NCBI RefSeq assembly: GCF_964036595.1
Contig: NZ_OZ038523.1
Location: 2,486,501-2,550,500 of the forward strand
Reading direction: 5' to 3'
DNA length: 64,000 nt
From: Tenacibaculum sp. 190524A05c
GTDB taxonomy: Bacteria > Bacteroidota > Bacteroidia > Flavobacteriales > Flavobacteriaceae
Shown: one piece after another, positions 35,447 to 44,461 of the stretch
Layout of the letters: every line of letters starts with the position of its first letter
Numbering within the stretch: position 1 is the first letter of the stretch
Translations under genes and position numbers: made by a program
Notes under the pieces: generated by a model
Database searches by the model: none
What the model was told of the DNA's origin: nothing
What the model saw: the letters and a program-made list of their open reading frames with translations, nothing else

Positions 35447-38203
35447 TTAGTTATTAATTGTCCAAGAAATATAATACTGAGATCCGATTGCTCCAATACC
35501 TGGTGCACTAAAGTATTCTTGTCCTGTTAAATTCGCTCCTCCTAATTTAATCACAGATTTAAGAGAAGGAATCTTATAATTCATTTGAGCATCAAGAACA
35601 GTTCTGGCGTCTACCATACCATCGTGGAAAGTAGATTCCCATAAAAACTCATCTTGCCATCTAACATTCACGTTAAATCCAAAATTCTCGAAAAGATTTG
35701 TATGTCCAAACTGGAATTTCACCTTATGCTCTGGAGTATTAAATCCAGGTTCGAAATCTGGATCAGAACTTTGATCAAAGTCAAACTTAGACCATGTATA
35801 ATTTAATCCAACATTGAATCCATTAAACACTTTTGTGTTTAAACCTAAAGTAGCACCATACGAACTAATATCTGCATTTGAATTTGTGTAAGCATTAAAA
35901 ATTGTTGTATCTCCATTTGCTAAAGCAGCTTGAGCTAAAGGAGTTGTTGTTCCTGGTACAGTATCAGAAAAATCAATTTTACCATATAATGGAACAAGAA
36001 CATTCTCTACAGCAATAAAATCTTCGTATTCATTGTAATAAACACTTAAATCAACACTCAACTTGTTATCTCCTGTAGGAATAGCTCCACGATAACCTAC
36101 TTCATAAGCAGTAACCTTTTCTGGTTTTACTAATCCAGCATTAGCAGAAACTGGATTACCAGATAAAACAGACTCTAAAGAGAATGCGTTTTCATAAGCC
36201 ACTCTACCAGGTAAAGAAACACTACCTGCTCCAACAATAGCCTCTCCATTATCACTTAAATCAATTTGAGGAGTATTATATCTATCTAAATTGTCTGCAG
36301 CTGAACCAACTAAGAATGCTCTACCAACGTTTAACCCAATATATTGATCTTGTGTAGTAGGATTTCTAAATCCAGTCTGAAAAGATGCTCTAAAGTTGTG
36401 GTTTCTAGTTTCACCCGCAGCATATGCAACAGAAATTCTAGGAGAGAAGTTTCCGTCAAAATTTTGTGCTTTATCATAACGAACAGAACCAGTTAATTTA
36501 AGTCTGTCGTCCATAAGTTTCCTTTGCATTTGTGTATATAATCCGTATTCATCATAAGTGATAGGACCATCAAAATCAGTATAAATTGTTCCTCTTGAGT
36601 TTAAAGAATATTCTCTGTAAGAACCTCCAACTTGAATTTCTGCAAAGTCAATGTACTCTTTCAAGTTTAAATTTGCGTCAACATGACGAATTTGCGATTG
36701 ATCTTGGAACTTTGAACCTGTAGCTAAATCTGGATCAGACGTTACTCGTTCAAATGCACTTTGGAATTCTGCAGTTCCAGGAATTAACCTATCTCTATCA
36801 GCAAAAGCTCTTGCCGCTTGATGACTAGAAGCTGTTACACCAGGTACTGCTCCAAGATAAGCTGCAGCATATTCACCAAACCAATCCTGATTAGATTTCC
36901 ATAAATTATTAATATTAATACCTGTAAATCGGGTATCATAAGAATCTCCTGCATCTTCCGAAGTAAGATATCCTCTTACGAAGAAATACTTTCCTCTAAA
37001 CTCTAACTTGTGTTGCTCCATAAAGAAATTCTTTATGTAGTAACGGTTAGCCCCTTGATAGATAGTATTACCTCTACCAAATTTAGAATTCCAAATAATC
37101 TCTAAACGATCATTACCCCAAGGACGATAGTGAAGAGATGTACCGAATTTCATACTTCTAGCATCATAATCCATTAAATCTCTTTCGTCGTAACCTGTTC
37201 TACTTACGTTTCCTATTGCCCCTCCTAAACTGGTAGCAACTTCATCTCCGTAAACATTTAAACCATCATAATTTGGATCTGAATCTCTATCCCCAAAAGT
37301 ATAGTCTCCGTTTAACGTATTTCTATCATCAGTTGCAAACCATTCAGTTCCTTTTAAATATGATAAAGTCGCCTTAGCTGCAAAATAATCGTCAAAAGTG
37401 TGAGCCATACGAATACTTGTATCATAAAATTCGTTATTACCTGCAGCATCCTGAGATGTCAATCCAGTTTTGAAAACAAAGCTTATACCTTGATCATCAA
37501 ATGGACTTTTACTTCTCATGAACATAATACCGTTGAAAGCATTTGCTCCATATAATGCAGAAGATGCACCTGGAAGTAATTCTACACTCTTAACATCTAA
37601 TTCAGATAATCCTAATAAATTACCTAAAGCAAAGTTTAATGCAGGTGAAGAGTTATCCATTCCATCTACTAATTGCATAAAACGTGTATTAGCAAAAGTT
37701 GCGAATCCTCTAGTGTTTACCGACTTAAACGTTAAACTGTTCGTGTTAATATCAACACCTTTTAAATTTTCTAAACCATCATAAAAAGAAGGTGCAGAAG
37801 TGTTTTTAATTGCTCTAGAGTCAAACCTTTCAATAGTTACAGGAGATTCCATAACTCGTTCTGGTGTTCTAGAAGCTGAAATTACAACTTCATCTAACGC
37901 TGTAGCATTCTCCTTTAAAGAAACTTCTACAACTTGGTTGTTTTTAGTAATTTCTACTGTTACTGTTTGATACCCTAAAGAAGAAATTTCAAGTGTGAAA
38001 GGAGGTGTATCTGTAACAGTTAAAGTAAATTTTCCATCAAAATCTGTGTTTGTTCCCACAGCCTTTCTAGAAACTTTAATGTCGGCCCCTGGTAAAGGAC
38101 CTCCAAGTGTCGCATCGTTTACCGTTCCCGAAACGGTAGTTTGTCCCATCATTAATGAGCTACAAAACAATGTAAACGCAGCCAATAATAACTTTTTTAT
38201 CAT
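35447..38203 (-). CDS. TonB-dependent outer-membrane receptor
   Basis: 918 aa. Signal peptide to about residue 20 (FCSSLMMGQ), carboxypeptidase-like domain (about 22-105), plug (about 110-230: ALDEVVISASRTPERVMESPVTIERFD ... LLPGASSALYGANAFNG), then the barrel to the C terminus. No STN domain and no SusD neighbour. The partner is the SGNH lipoprotein downstream, a pairing that suggests uptake of a lipid-like or esterified compound. Substrate unknown. Upstream is an AT-rich 184-bp region shared with the divergent ribF. Confidence 0.9.
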   Translation of the reverse strand: MIKKLLLAAFTLFCSSLMMGQTTVSGTVNDATLGGPLPGADIKVSRKAVGTNTDFDGKFTLTVTDTPPFTLEISSLGYQTVTVEITKNNQVVEVSLKENATALDEVVISASRTPERVMESPVTIERFDSRAIKNTSAPSFYDGLENLKGVDINTNSLTFKSVNTRGFATFANTRFMQLVDGMDNSSPALNFALGNLLGLSELDVKSVELLPGASSALYGANAFNGIMFMRSKSPFDDQGISFVFKTGLTSQDAAGNNEFYDTSIRMAHTFDDYFAAKATLSYLKGTEWFATDDRNTLNGDYTFGDRDSDPNYDGLNVYGDEVATSLGGAIGNVSRTGYDERDLMDYDARSMKFGTSLHYRPWGNDRLEIIWNSKFGRGNTIYQGANRYYIKNFFMEQHKLEFRGKYFFVRGYLTSEDAGDSYDTRFTGININNLWKSNQDWFGEYAAAYLGAVPGVTASSHQAARAFADRDRLIPGTAEFQSAFERVTSDPDLATGSKFQDQSQIRHVDANLNLKEYIDFAEIQVGGSYREYSLNSRGTIYTDFDGPITYDEYGLYTQMQRKLMDDRLKLTGSVRYDKAQNFDGNFSPRISVAYAAGETRNHNFRASFQTGFRNPTTQDQYIGLNVGRAFLVGSAADNLDRYNTPQIDLSDNGEAIVGAGSVSLPGRVAYENAFSLESVLSGNPVSANAGLVKPEKVTAYEVGYRGAIPTGDNKLSVDLSVYYNEYEDFIAVENVLVPLYGKIDFSDTVPGTTTPLAQAALANGDTTIFNAYTNSNADISSYGATLGLNTKVFNGFNVGLNYTWSKFDFDQSSDPDFEPGFNTPEHKVKFQFGHTNLFENFGFNVNVRWQDEFLWESTFHDGMVDARTVLDAQMNYKIPSLKSVIKLGGANLTGQEYFSAPGIGAIGSQYYISWTINN

Positions 38204-38359
38204 AATGTAAATAATTTGTTAACTATATCGCAAAATACAATTTTTTTTCATTCATAAAATATTTTGTCAGTTTTTATTACTATTCACACATTATTCAGAG
38301 CGTTTTTTTATCATTTTCACATTTTATGACTTAAAATAAAATATTGCTATTTTAACTTG

Positions 38360-38367
38360 TAAATTTG
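38360..38367 (+). promoter_or_regulatory. -7 promoter element of ribF
   Basis: TAAATTTG, exact TAnnTTTG match, 20 bases before the TTG start at 38388. Confidence 0.5.
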
Positions 38368-38387
38368 CCTTAAAATATAAATTCAAT

Positions 38388-39320
38388 TTGGAGACAGTCC
38401 ATTCTATTTTTGATTTCACACCAACACATGAAACCTATGTTACTATAGGTACTTTTGATGGTGTTCACATTGGTCATCAGAAAATTGTAAAAGATTTAGT
38501 GAAGCAAGCACATGATAATAATAAGAAGTCTGCTTTACTAACTTTTTTCCCTCATCCTAGAATGGTTCTTCAAAAAGAGGCTTCTATTGAACTTATCAAC
38601 ACCATTGATGAAAGAAAAAAACTTCTTGAAGCAACCGGGTTAGATTATTTAATTATCCATCCTTTTAGTAAAGAGTTTTCTCGTTTAACAGCACTCGATT
38701 TTGTTAGAGATATTTTAGTGAATCAATTAAATGTATCTAAACTCATTATTGGATACGATCACCATTTTGGAAAAAATAGAGAAGGAAATATCGAACAACT
38801 CACCGAATATTCTCATATCTATAACTTCGAAGTTCAAGAAATACCTGCACAAGATATTGATACCGTAGCCGTAAGTTCAACTAAAATCAGAAGAGCTTTG
38901 AAAGAAGGAGCTCTTAAAACCGCTAATAACTATTTAGGATATCATTTTACAATCAAAGGAAAGGTTGTTGATGGTAAAAAAATTGGACATACAATAGGTT
39001 TCCCTACTGCTAATATAGAAGTTAAAGAAGATTATAAATTAATTCCTAAAGCCGGGGTTTATGTTGTAAAATCTTCAATTGACTCAAAAACGTTCTATGG
39101 AATGATGAATATTGGTAATCGTCCTACCTTAAATGGAAGTCATCAAACAATTGAAGTGAATTATTTCGATTTTTCGGAAGATTTATACAATCAAACTATC
39201 GAAATAGAATTACTTTATTTTCTACGAGAGGAAGAAAAATTCAACTCACTTGAAGCTCTTACCGACCAGTTAAAACAAGATAAACTCGCTTCTTTAGAAT
39301 TCATTAATAATAATATGTAA
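38388..39320 (+). CDS. ribF: Bifunctional riboflavin kinase/FAD synthetase
   Basis: 310 aa. FAD synthetase half: GTFDGVHIGHQKIV (the HIGH-type nucleotidyltransferase motif, about 22-35) and YDHHFGKNREG near 124-134. Riboflavin kinase half: GKKIGHTIGFPTANIEV near 196-212 and MMNIGNRPTLNG near 239-250. It makes FMN and then FAD. The start is TTG at 38388; there is no ATG in frame before the conserved GTFDG motif, and the codon fits the family N terminus and the -7 box distance. Probably upstream of serS in the same direction with its own promoter. Confidence 0.95.
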   Translation: METVHSIFDFTPTHETYVTIGTFDGVHIGHQKIVKDLVKQAHDNNKKSALLTFFPHPRMVLQKEASIELINTIDERKKLLEATGLDYLIIHPFSKEFSRLTALDFVRDILVNQLNVSKLIIGYDHHFGKNREGNIEQLTEYSHIYNFEVQEIPAQDIDTVAVSSTKIRRALKEGALKTANNYLGYHFTIKGKVVDGKKIGHTIGFPTANIEVKEDYKLIPKAGVYVVKSSIDSKTFYGMMNIGNRPTLNGSHQTIEVNYFDFSEDLYNQTIEIELLYFLREEEKFNSLEALTDQLKQDKLASLEFINNNM

Positions 39321-39326
39321 GTAGCC

Positions 39327-39358
39327 GTTGTTTAAATGTAGCGCTTCTTTTATCTTTG
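39327..39358 (+). promoter_or_regulatory. Promoter of serS
   Basis: GTTG at 39327-39330 (one mismatch), 20-bp spacer, TATCTTTG at 39351-39358; leader about 18 nt to the ATG at 39380. Confidence 0.55.
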
Positions 39359-39379
39359 TCGCTTAAATTTTTAAACAAC

Positions 39380-40654
39380 ATGTTACAAGTTCAATTTATT
39401 CGAGAAAACAAACAAACTGTTTTAGACGGATTAGCAAAAAGAAATTTTGCTAATGCTGAAGAAATTCTTGACCAAGTATTAAATGCAGATGAAACTAGAA
39501 GAGCTACTCAAGTTTCATTAGACGAAACACTTGCTGAATCGAATAAATTATCCAAAGAAATTGGTGGTTTCTTCAAGTCTGGAGAAGTTCAAAAAGCTAA
39601 TTTACTAAAGGAAAAAACTGGACAGTTAAAGGAAAAATCAAAAGCGTTAACTGAAGAGTTGCATACTGTAACTGATAAATTACAAGAACTATTATATCAA
39701 ATTCCTAACGTTCCTCATGTTTCTGTTCCTGCTGGAGTAAATGAAGAAGATAATGAAGAAGTTTTTAGAGAAGGAACTATTCCTGATTTAGGCGACAAAG
39801 CTTTACCTCACTGGGAATTAGTTAAGAAATATGATATTATTGATTTTGACTTAGGAGCAAAAATAACTGGTGCTGGTTTCCCTGTGTATAAAGGAAAAGG
39901 TGCTCGTTTACAACGTGCGTTAATCAATTATTTTTTAGATAAGAATACAGCTGCTGGTTACAAAGAAGTTCAAGTTCCTCATTTGGTAAACGAATCTTCT
40001 GGTTTTGGTACCGGACAATTACCAGATAAAGAAGGACAAATGTATCACGTAACTGGTGATGATTTATATTTAATTCCTACAGCTGAAGTTCCTGTTACGA
40101 ATTTATTTCGTGGAGATTTATTGAAAGCTGATGAATTACCAGTTGCTTTAACAGGATATACTCCATGTTTTAGAAGAGAAGCTGGAAGTTATGGAGCTCA
40201 CGTTCGTGGATTAAATCGTTTACACCAATTCGATAAAGTAGAGATTGTTAGAATTGAACATCCTGAAAATTCATACAATGCCTTAAATGGTATGGTTGAA
40301 CACATCAAAGAAATATTGAGAGAATTAAAATTACCGTATCGTATTTTAAGATTATGTGGTGGTGATACAGGATTTACTTCTGCTTTAACCTTCGATTTTG
40401 AATTATATTCAACTGCTCAAGAACGCTGGTTAGAAATTAGTTCTGCTTCGAACTTTGAAACGTTTCAAGCAAATCGTTTAAAACTACGCTTTAAAAATAG
40501 TGAAGGAAAAAATCAATTAGTACACACATTAAATGGAAGCTCATTAGCTTTACCTCGTGTACTTGCTGGAATTATTGAAAATTACCAAACTGAAGAAGGA
40601 ATTAAAATACCTGAAGTATTAGTTCCTTATTGTGGTTTTGATATTATAAATTAA
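39380..40654 (+). CDS. serS: Serine--tRNA ligase
   Basis: 424 aa from ATG 39380 (MLQVQFIRENKQTVLDGLAK, the usual SerRS N terminus; an upstream in-frame TTG is inside the promoter and rejected). N-terminal coiled-coil arm (about 25-100), class II motif 2 FRREAGSYGAHVRGLNRLHQFDKVEI near 255-280, motif 3 NGSSLALPRVLAGIIENYQ near 382-400. Charges tRNA-Ser and tRNA-Sec type substrates. No hairpin terminator; a REP-like palindrome follows the stop. Confidence 0.96.
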   Translation: MLQVQFIRENKQTVLDGLAKRNFANAEEILDQVLNADETRRATQVSLDETLAESNKLSKEIGGFFKSGEVQKANLLKEKTGQLKEKSKALTEELHTVTDKLQELLYQIPNVPHVSVPAGVNEEDNEEVFREGTIPDLGDKALPHWELVKKYDIIDFDLGAKITGAGFPVYKGKGARLQRALINYFLDKNTAAGYKEVQVPHLVNESSGFGTGQLPDKEGQMYHVTGDDLYLIPTAEVPVTNLFRGDLLKADELPVALTGYTPCFRREAGSYGAHVRGLNRLHQFDKVEIVRIEHPENSYNALNGMVEHIKEILRELKLPYRILRLCGGDTGFTSALTFDFELYSTAQERWLEISSASNFETFQANRLKLRFKNSEGKNQLVHTLNGSSLALPRVLAGIIENYQTEEGIKIPEVLVPYCGFDIIN

Positions 40655-40669
40655 AAAGTTTTTAGAAGT

Positions 40670-40698
40670 CAGTGATCAGTGCGCGCCGCTGATAACTG
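40670..40698. repeat. GC-rich palindrome downstream of serS
   Basis: CAGTGATCAGT, GCGCGC, then CGCTGATAACTG: an imperfect palindrome with a GC core, standing out from the AT-rich surroundings. No T run follows. It resembles a REP-type intergenic element. Confidence 0.4.
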
Positions 40699-40721
40699 GA
40701 TTTCTTCAAACAATGTATATA

Positions 40722-40865
40722 TTAATTGGCAGCAATTGCCATCATTAATCTTTTGTATTTATTCATTTCAAGCAAAGCCTCAAAATACTGTGATATTTGA
40801 CCGTTTTTCATAAACTCCTTTGCTTTTCTATTCGACTGCTCGTATTGTTTAGTTATGTTTTTCAT
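40722..40865 (-). CDS. Small conserved-looking protein (47 aa)
   Basis: ATG at 40865, TAA at 40724-40722. It begins MKNITKQYEQSNRKAKEFMK and ends with EMNKYKRLMMAIAAN. The sequence is amphipathic and basic with a regular hydrophobic spacing, quite unlike random AT-rich frames. It fills most of the 328-bp gap between serS and the TPR gene on the opposite strand. Function unknown. Confidence 0.6.
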   Translation of the reverse strand: MKNITKQYEQSNRKAKEFMKNGQISQYFEALLEMNKYKRLMMAIAAN

Positions 40866-40973
40866 AATAAATTTGTATTAGTTTCTATGTATAAGACAAA
40901 TTCCGTGCCAAAACATTACACTTACCTCAAAAAAAACCATCACTTTTAATTAAAATTTAACATTTATCTTCCT

Positions 40974-40981
40974 TATTTTTG
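40974..40981 (+). promoter_or_regulatory. -7 element of the TPR gene, predicted leaderless
   Basis: TATTTTTG ending only four bases before the ATG at 40986, so transcription should begin at or next to the start codon. Confidence 0.55.
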
Positions 40982-40985
40982 ATTG

Positions 40986-42761
40986 ATGAGATTTCGATTA
41001 CTATTCCTAACCCTTCTGGTTCTTAGCGTTTTTACCCAAGCACAGTCAAGTTCTTTTGCACTGGCAGAAAATTATTTCAGAAATAGTGAATACGAAAAAG
41101 CAACTCAACTATATAAAGACTTAGTAAATCGAAGCCCGTATAACACTACGTACTTACAACGTCTGATAAGTTGCTATCAGGAAACAACGAAATTTGAGGC
41201 TGCACAAAAACTTCTTGAACAAAAAATAAAACGAATACCTAAACTTGCTACTTTAAAAGTAATGTTAGGTTACAATTACGAACGACAACAAAAAACTAAA
41301 GAAGCAGAAAAGCTATATCAAGAAGCATTAAATTCAATAACAAAAGAACCAGGTTATGGCGGTGCGATTGGACGATTATTTAAAGAGTATAATAAATTAG
41401 ATCTTGCTGTTAAAGCATACAAAGAAACTTCGAAATTCAACTCCAATGCTAATTATGGTTTTAAAATAGCTCAGATTTATGGTGAGAAAGGAGATTTTGA
41501 ATTCATGTTTAACGAATATGTAGATTATCTAGATAAAAATGACAATTATTTAAGTATTGTTAAACGTAGTTGTGCACGTTACATTTCTGACGATAGTGAA
41601 GATGAAAATAACATTTTATTTAAAAAAGCACTTTTACGCAAGTCTGCTAGTAATCCAAAAGACGTATGGAATGATTTATTACGTTGGTTATTTATCAAAC
41701 AGAAGGATTACGGAAAAGCTTTTATCCAAAATAAGGCTTTATATCAAAGGAACAATGATCGCTTAATTAGTATTTTCCAACTTGGAGAAATTGCTTTCGA
41801 TAATGAGGATTATGATACGGCTAAGCAATGTTTTGATTTTACTATTGAAAAAACCAACTATCAGCGAGATAAATTCAATGCAATTCGTATGAATCTTCAA
41901 ATTGCAGTAAAACAAAATGATCCTGAAGTTGAGCAGAAGTTTGATGGAGTTTTTAAGGAATTTGGAATCAACAGTAATACATTCTCTATTCAAGTTGCAC
42001 ATGCTGATTATCTGACTTTTAAAAAGAATAAACCTGAGCAAGCAAAAAAAGTATTGGAAACAGCGCTTCCTTTTGCTGCCAATAAATTTCAAAAAGCAAG
42101 AGTTAAATTAAAGTTAGCTGATGTTCATGTATATCAAAGTTTATTCAATAAAGCTTTAATCTACTATTCTCAAATCCAAACTCAGTTCAAAAATCATGAA
42201 CTTGGGCAATTGGCGAGATATAAAGTTGCTCAAACCTCATATTTTAAAGATGATTTTAAATGGGCAAAAGCACAATTAAAAGTATTAAAAGGTTCTGCAA
42301 CACAATTAATTGCCAACGATGCTGCTGATTTATTCTTAGTTATATCTGATAACCAACCAAAGGATAGTGTACCTTCTGGATTAAAAGAATATGCGCAAGC
42401 GGATTTGTTAGCTTTTCAAAACAAAACGACTGAATCTCTAACGGTACTAAAAGATATCCTTTCAAAATATAAAGGTCAGCCTATTGAAGATGAAGCTTTA
42501 TTCAAGCAAGCTGAATTGTTTGTAAAAACAAAACAAATTAATAAAGCCATTGAGAATTATAATCAAATTATTGCGTTAGGAAAGGAAGGAATTTTAGCCG
42601 ACGACGCTTATTATTTAATGGCTGGTTTGTACGAGAACGAAATAAAAGACTTAGAAAAAGCAAAGGAATATTACCAAAAAATTATTTTTGATTTTCCATC
42701 AAGTATATATTTGGTAGATGCACGAAAGAAATTTAGAAAATTAAGAGGGGACTCTATTTAA
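40986..42761 (+). CDS. Periplasmic TPR protein
   Basis: 591 aa. Signal peptide to about residue 20 (LVLSVFTQAQ). Repeated tetratricopeptide helices throughout (e.g. ALAENYFRNSEYEKATQLYKDLVNRSP, KTKEAEKLYQEALNS, INKAIENYNQIIALGKEG ... DDAYYLMAGLYENEIKDLEKAKEYYQKIIFDFPSS). A protein-interaction scaffold in the periplasm; the partner is unknown. ATG at 40986 chosen over the in-frame TTG at 40983. It is followed 18 bp later by DUF4286, so an operon is possible. Confidence 0.85.
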   Translation: MRFRLLFLTLLVLSVFTQAQSSSFALAENYFRNSEYEKATQLYKDLVNRSPYNTTYLQRLISCYQETTKFEAAQKLLEQKIKRIPKLATLKVMLGYNYERQQKTKEAEKLYQEALNSITKEPGYGGAIGRLFKEYNKLDLAVKAYKETSKFNSNANYGFKIAQIYGEKGDFEFMFNEYVDYLDKNDNYLSIVKRSCARYISDDSEDENNILFKKALLRKSASNPKDVWNDLLRWLFIKQKDYGKAFIQNKALYQRNNDRLISIFQLGEIAFDNEDYDTAKQCFDFTIEKTNYQRDKFNAIRMNLQIAVKQNDPEVEQKFDGVFKEFGINSNTFSIQVAHADYLTFKKNKPEQAKKVLETALPFAANKFQKARVKLKLADVHVYQSLFNKALIYYSQIQTQFKNHELGQLARYKVAQTSYFKDDFKWAKAQLKVLKGSATQLIANDAADLFLVISDNQPKDSVPSGLKEYAQADLLAFQNKTTESLTVLKDILSKYKGQPIEDEALFKQAELFVKTKQINKAIENYNQIIALGKEGILADDAYYLMAGLYENEIKDLEKAKEYYQKIIFDFPSSIYLVDARKKFRKLRGDSI

Positions 42762-42779
42762 CATAGATAAAATAAAGGA

Positions 42780-43109
42780 ATGTATATATACAACGTAACA
42801 ATTAATATTGACGAGACGGTTGAAAAGGAGTGGTTAACTTGGATGCAATCTCATATACCAGAAGTACTAGCAACAGGAAGATTTACTAGTGCAAAAATGA
42901 CTCAAGTTTTAGTAGAAGAAGAAATGGGCGGAGTAACTTATTCAATTCAATACACTGCAAAAACAAGAGAAGATTTAGACAATTACTATAAACATGATGC
43001 CGAAAAACTTCGTTCTGACGGAATGAAACGTTTTGCTGATAAAATGGTTGCTTTTAGAACTGAATTAAAAGTAGTTGAAGAGTTTTTTCCTATAGTTGCG
43101 AGTAACTAA
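42780..43109 (+). CDS. DUF4286 family protein
   Basis: 109 aa. MYIYNVTINIDETVEKEWLTWM and the central EEMGGVTYSIQYTAKTREDL match the DUF4286 pattern, a ferredoxin-like alpha/beta fold common in Bacteroidota. Cytoplasmic, function unknown. It lies between the TPR gene and the carboxypeptidase-like domain gene with short gaps, in the same direction. Confidence 0.75.
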   Translation: MYIYNVTINIDETVEKEWLTWMQSHIPEVLATGRFTSAKMTQVLVEEEMGGVTYSIQYTAKTREDLDNYYKHDAEKLRSDGMKRFADKMVAFRTELKVVEEFFPIVASN

Positions 43110-43111
43110 GA

Positions 43112-43717
43112 ATGCTGAAACGAATCGTTTACATATTTTTTCTTTGCCTAAGTTTAATTTTATCTTCTCAAGAAAAAGGAACGTTTTCTTTATCTGGTTA
43201 CGCCAAAGTGATTGTAGGTAATGACACACTGCCCAGTAATGATTTGGTACTAGAATTAAAACCAGGTTATCATATTATTGAAACAGACAGTTTAGGTTTT
43301 TTTGAATTTAAAAACCTAAAAAAAGGAAGATATACGCTTAAGTATGTTTATGACGGAAGCATAAACAATAAATTTAAGATTCAGATTAAGAACAAATCAA
43401 TTAAAAACTTCAATATAATTTACAATTCAAATTGTGAATTCACAAAAACTCAAGCACTTGAAGATATTAAGAACAACAATATAAGACTTATAGTATTAGG
43501 TGGAATAGCGATCTCTCATTTTAAAGATGAAGCTAATCATGAAAAGAAATACAATTTTAAGTATCACATATTTGGCTGTATAATAGAAGATTTCGAATGT
43601 ATGAAACAATACAATCAAACAATTTTTAAATACTTTAACAATAAATACGGCGAAAAATGGAGAAAAGAGGTACGTGACGATGTTTACTTTTTAAACAGAA
43701 CTAAGTATTATGAGTAA
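43112..43717 (+). CDS. Secreted protein with carboxypeptidase-like regulatory domain
   Basis: 201 aa. Signal peptide to about residue 19. Residues about 25-95 have the pattern LVLELKPGYHIIETDSLGFFEFKNLKKGRYTLKYVYDG, the beta-sandwich seen in CarboxypepD_reg domains. The C-terminal half is basic and unassigned. Its last 8 bp overlap the metallo-beta-lactamase gene, suggesting coupled translation. Confidence 0.65.
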   Translation: MLKRIVYIFFLCLSLILSSQEKGTFSLSGYAKVIVGNDTLPSNDLVLELKPGYHIIETDSLGFFEFKNLKKGRYTLKYVYDGSINNKFKIQIKNKSIKNFNIIYNSNCEFTKTQALEDIKNNNIRLIVLGGIAISHFKDEANHEKKYNFKYHIFGCIIEDFECMKQYNQTIFKYFNNKYGEKWRKEVRDDVYFLNRTKYYE

Positions 43718-44444
43718 AAATGTATTTCTTTTATTTTCGACAGTTTTTTTATTGAATTGCGCAAACAAAACACAAAACTTTTCTTCTGATTTGATAAAAA
43801 TCACCAAAGTATCGAAACATGTTTGGCAACACACCTCTACTCTAGAAACAAAATCTTTTGGAGATGTTCCTTGTAATGGTGCAGTAATGGTTAATGATGG
43901 AAAAGCAATTGTTTTTGATACTCCTGTTGGTAAGAAAGCTACAAAAGAGTTAATTACCTGGGTACAATCTGAACTCAATTCAGAGATTATAGCAATTGTT
44001 CCAACTCACTTTCACATTGACTGTTTAGATACGCTGGAAGAGTTTCATAATGCCAACGTTGAATCTTATGCTTCAGAAAAAACCATTGAACTAGCTAAAA
44101 ACAACAACTCTAGTCTACCTAAAAACGGATTCGATTCATCCAAAGAATTTCAACTAGGAAACACAAAAGTTCTTGTTTCATTTATGGGAGAAGGTCACAC
44201 TAAAGATAATATAGTAGCCTACTTCCCTGCTGACAATGTTCTTTTTGGTGGATGTTTAGTTAAAAGTTTAAATGCACCCAAAGGTAATTTAGCTGACGCT
44301 AATATTACCGAATGGTCCAACACGATACAAAAGATAAAATCTACATATCCAAATATTAAAATTGTTATCCCTGGACATGGAAAATCTGGTAATTCAGAAT
44401 TATTAGATTATACGCAGCAACTATTTCAAGAAAGCTCTTTATAA
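43710..44444 (+). CDS. Subclass B1-type metallo-beta-lactamase, lipoprotein
   Basis: 244 aa. Lipobox LLNC with Cys17. The zinc ligands of B1 enzymes are all present: H100-F-H102-I-D104, H163 in GEGHTKDN, C182 in FGGCLVKS and H223 in PGHGKSG; Lys185 is the substrate-carboxylate lysine position. The usual GG after HxHxD is replaced by CLDTL. Expected to be a periplasmic, outer- or inner-membrane-anchored beta-lactamase. It overlaps the upstream gene by 8 bp. It could be a non-lactamase MBL-fold hydrolase, but the Cys and Lys favour B1. Confidence 0.75.
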   Translation: MSKNVFLLFSTVFLLNCANKTQNFSSDLIKITKVSKHVWQHTSTLETKSFGDVPCNGAVMVNDGKAIVFDTPVGKKATKELITWVQSELNSEIIAIVPTHFHIDCLDTLEEFHNANVESYASEKTIELAKNNNSSLPKNGFDSSKEFQLGNTKVLVSFMGEGHTKDNIVAYFPADNVLFGGCLVKSLNAPKGNLADANITEWSNTIQKIKSTYPNIKIVIPGHGKSGNSELLDYTQQLFQESSL

Positions 44445-44449
44445 CTTGC

Positions 44450-44457
44450 TATCTTTG
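44450..44457 (+). promoter_or_regulatory. -7 element of rsmA, predicted leaderless
   Basis: TATCTTTG ending four bases before the ATG at 44462. Confidence 0.55.
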
Positions 44458-44461
44458 CAGC

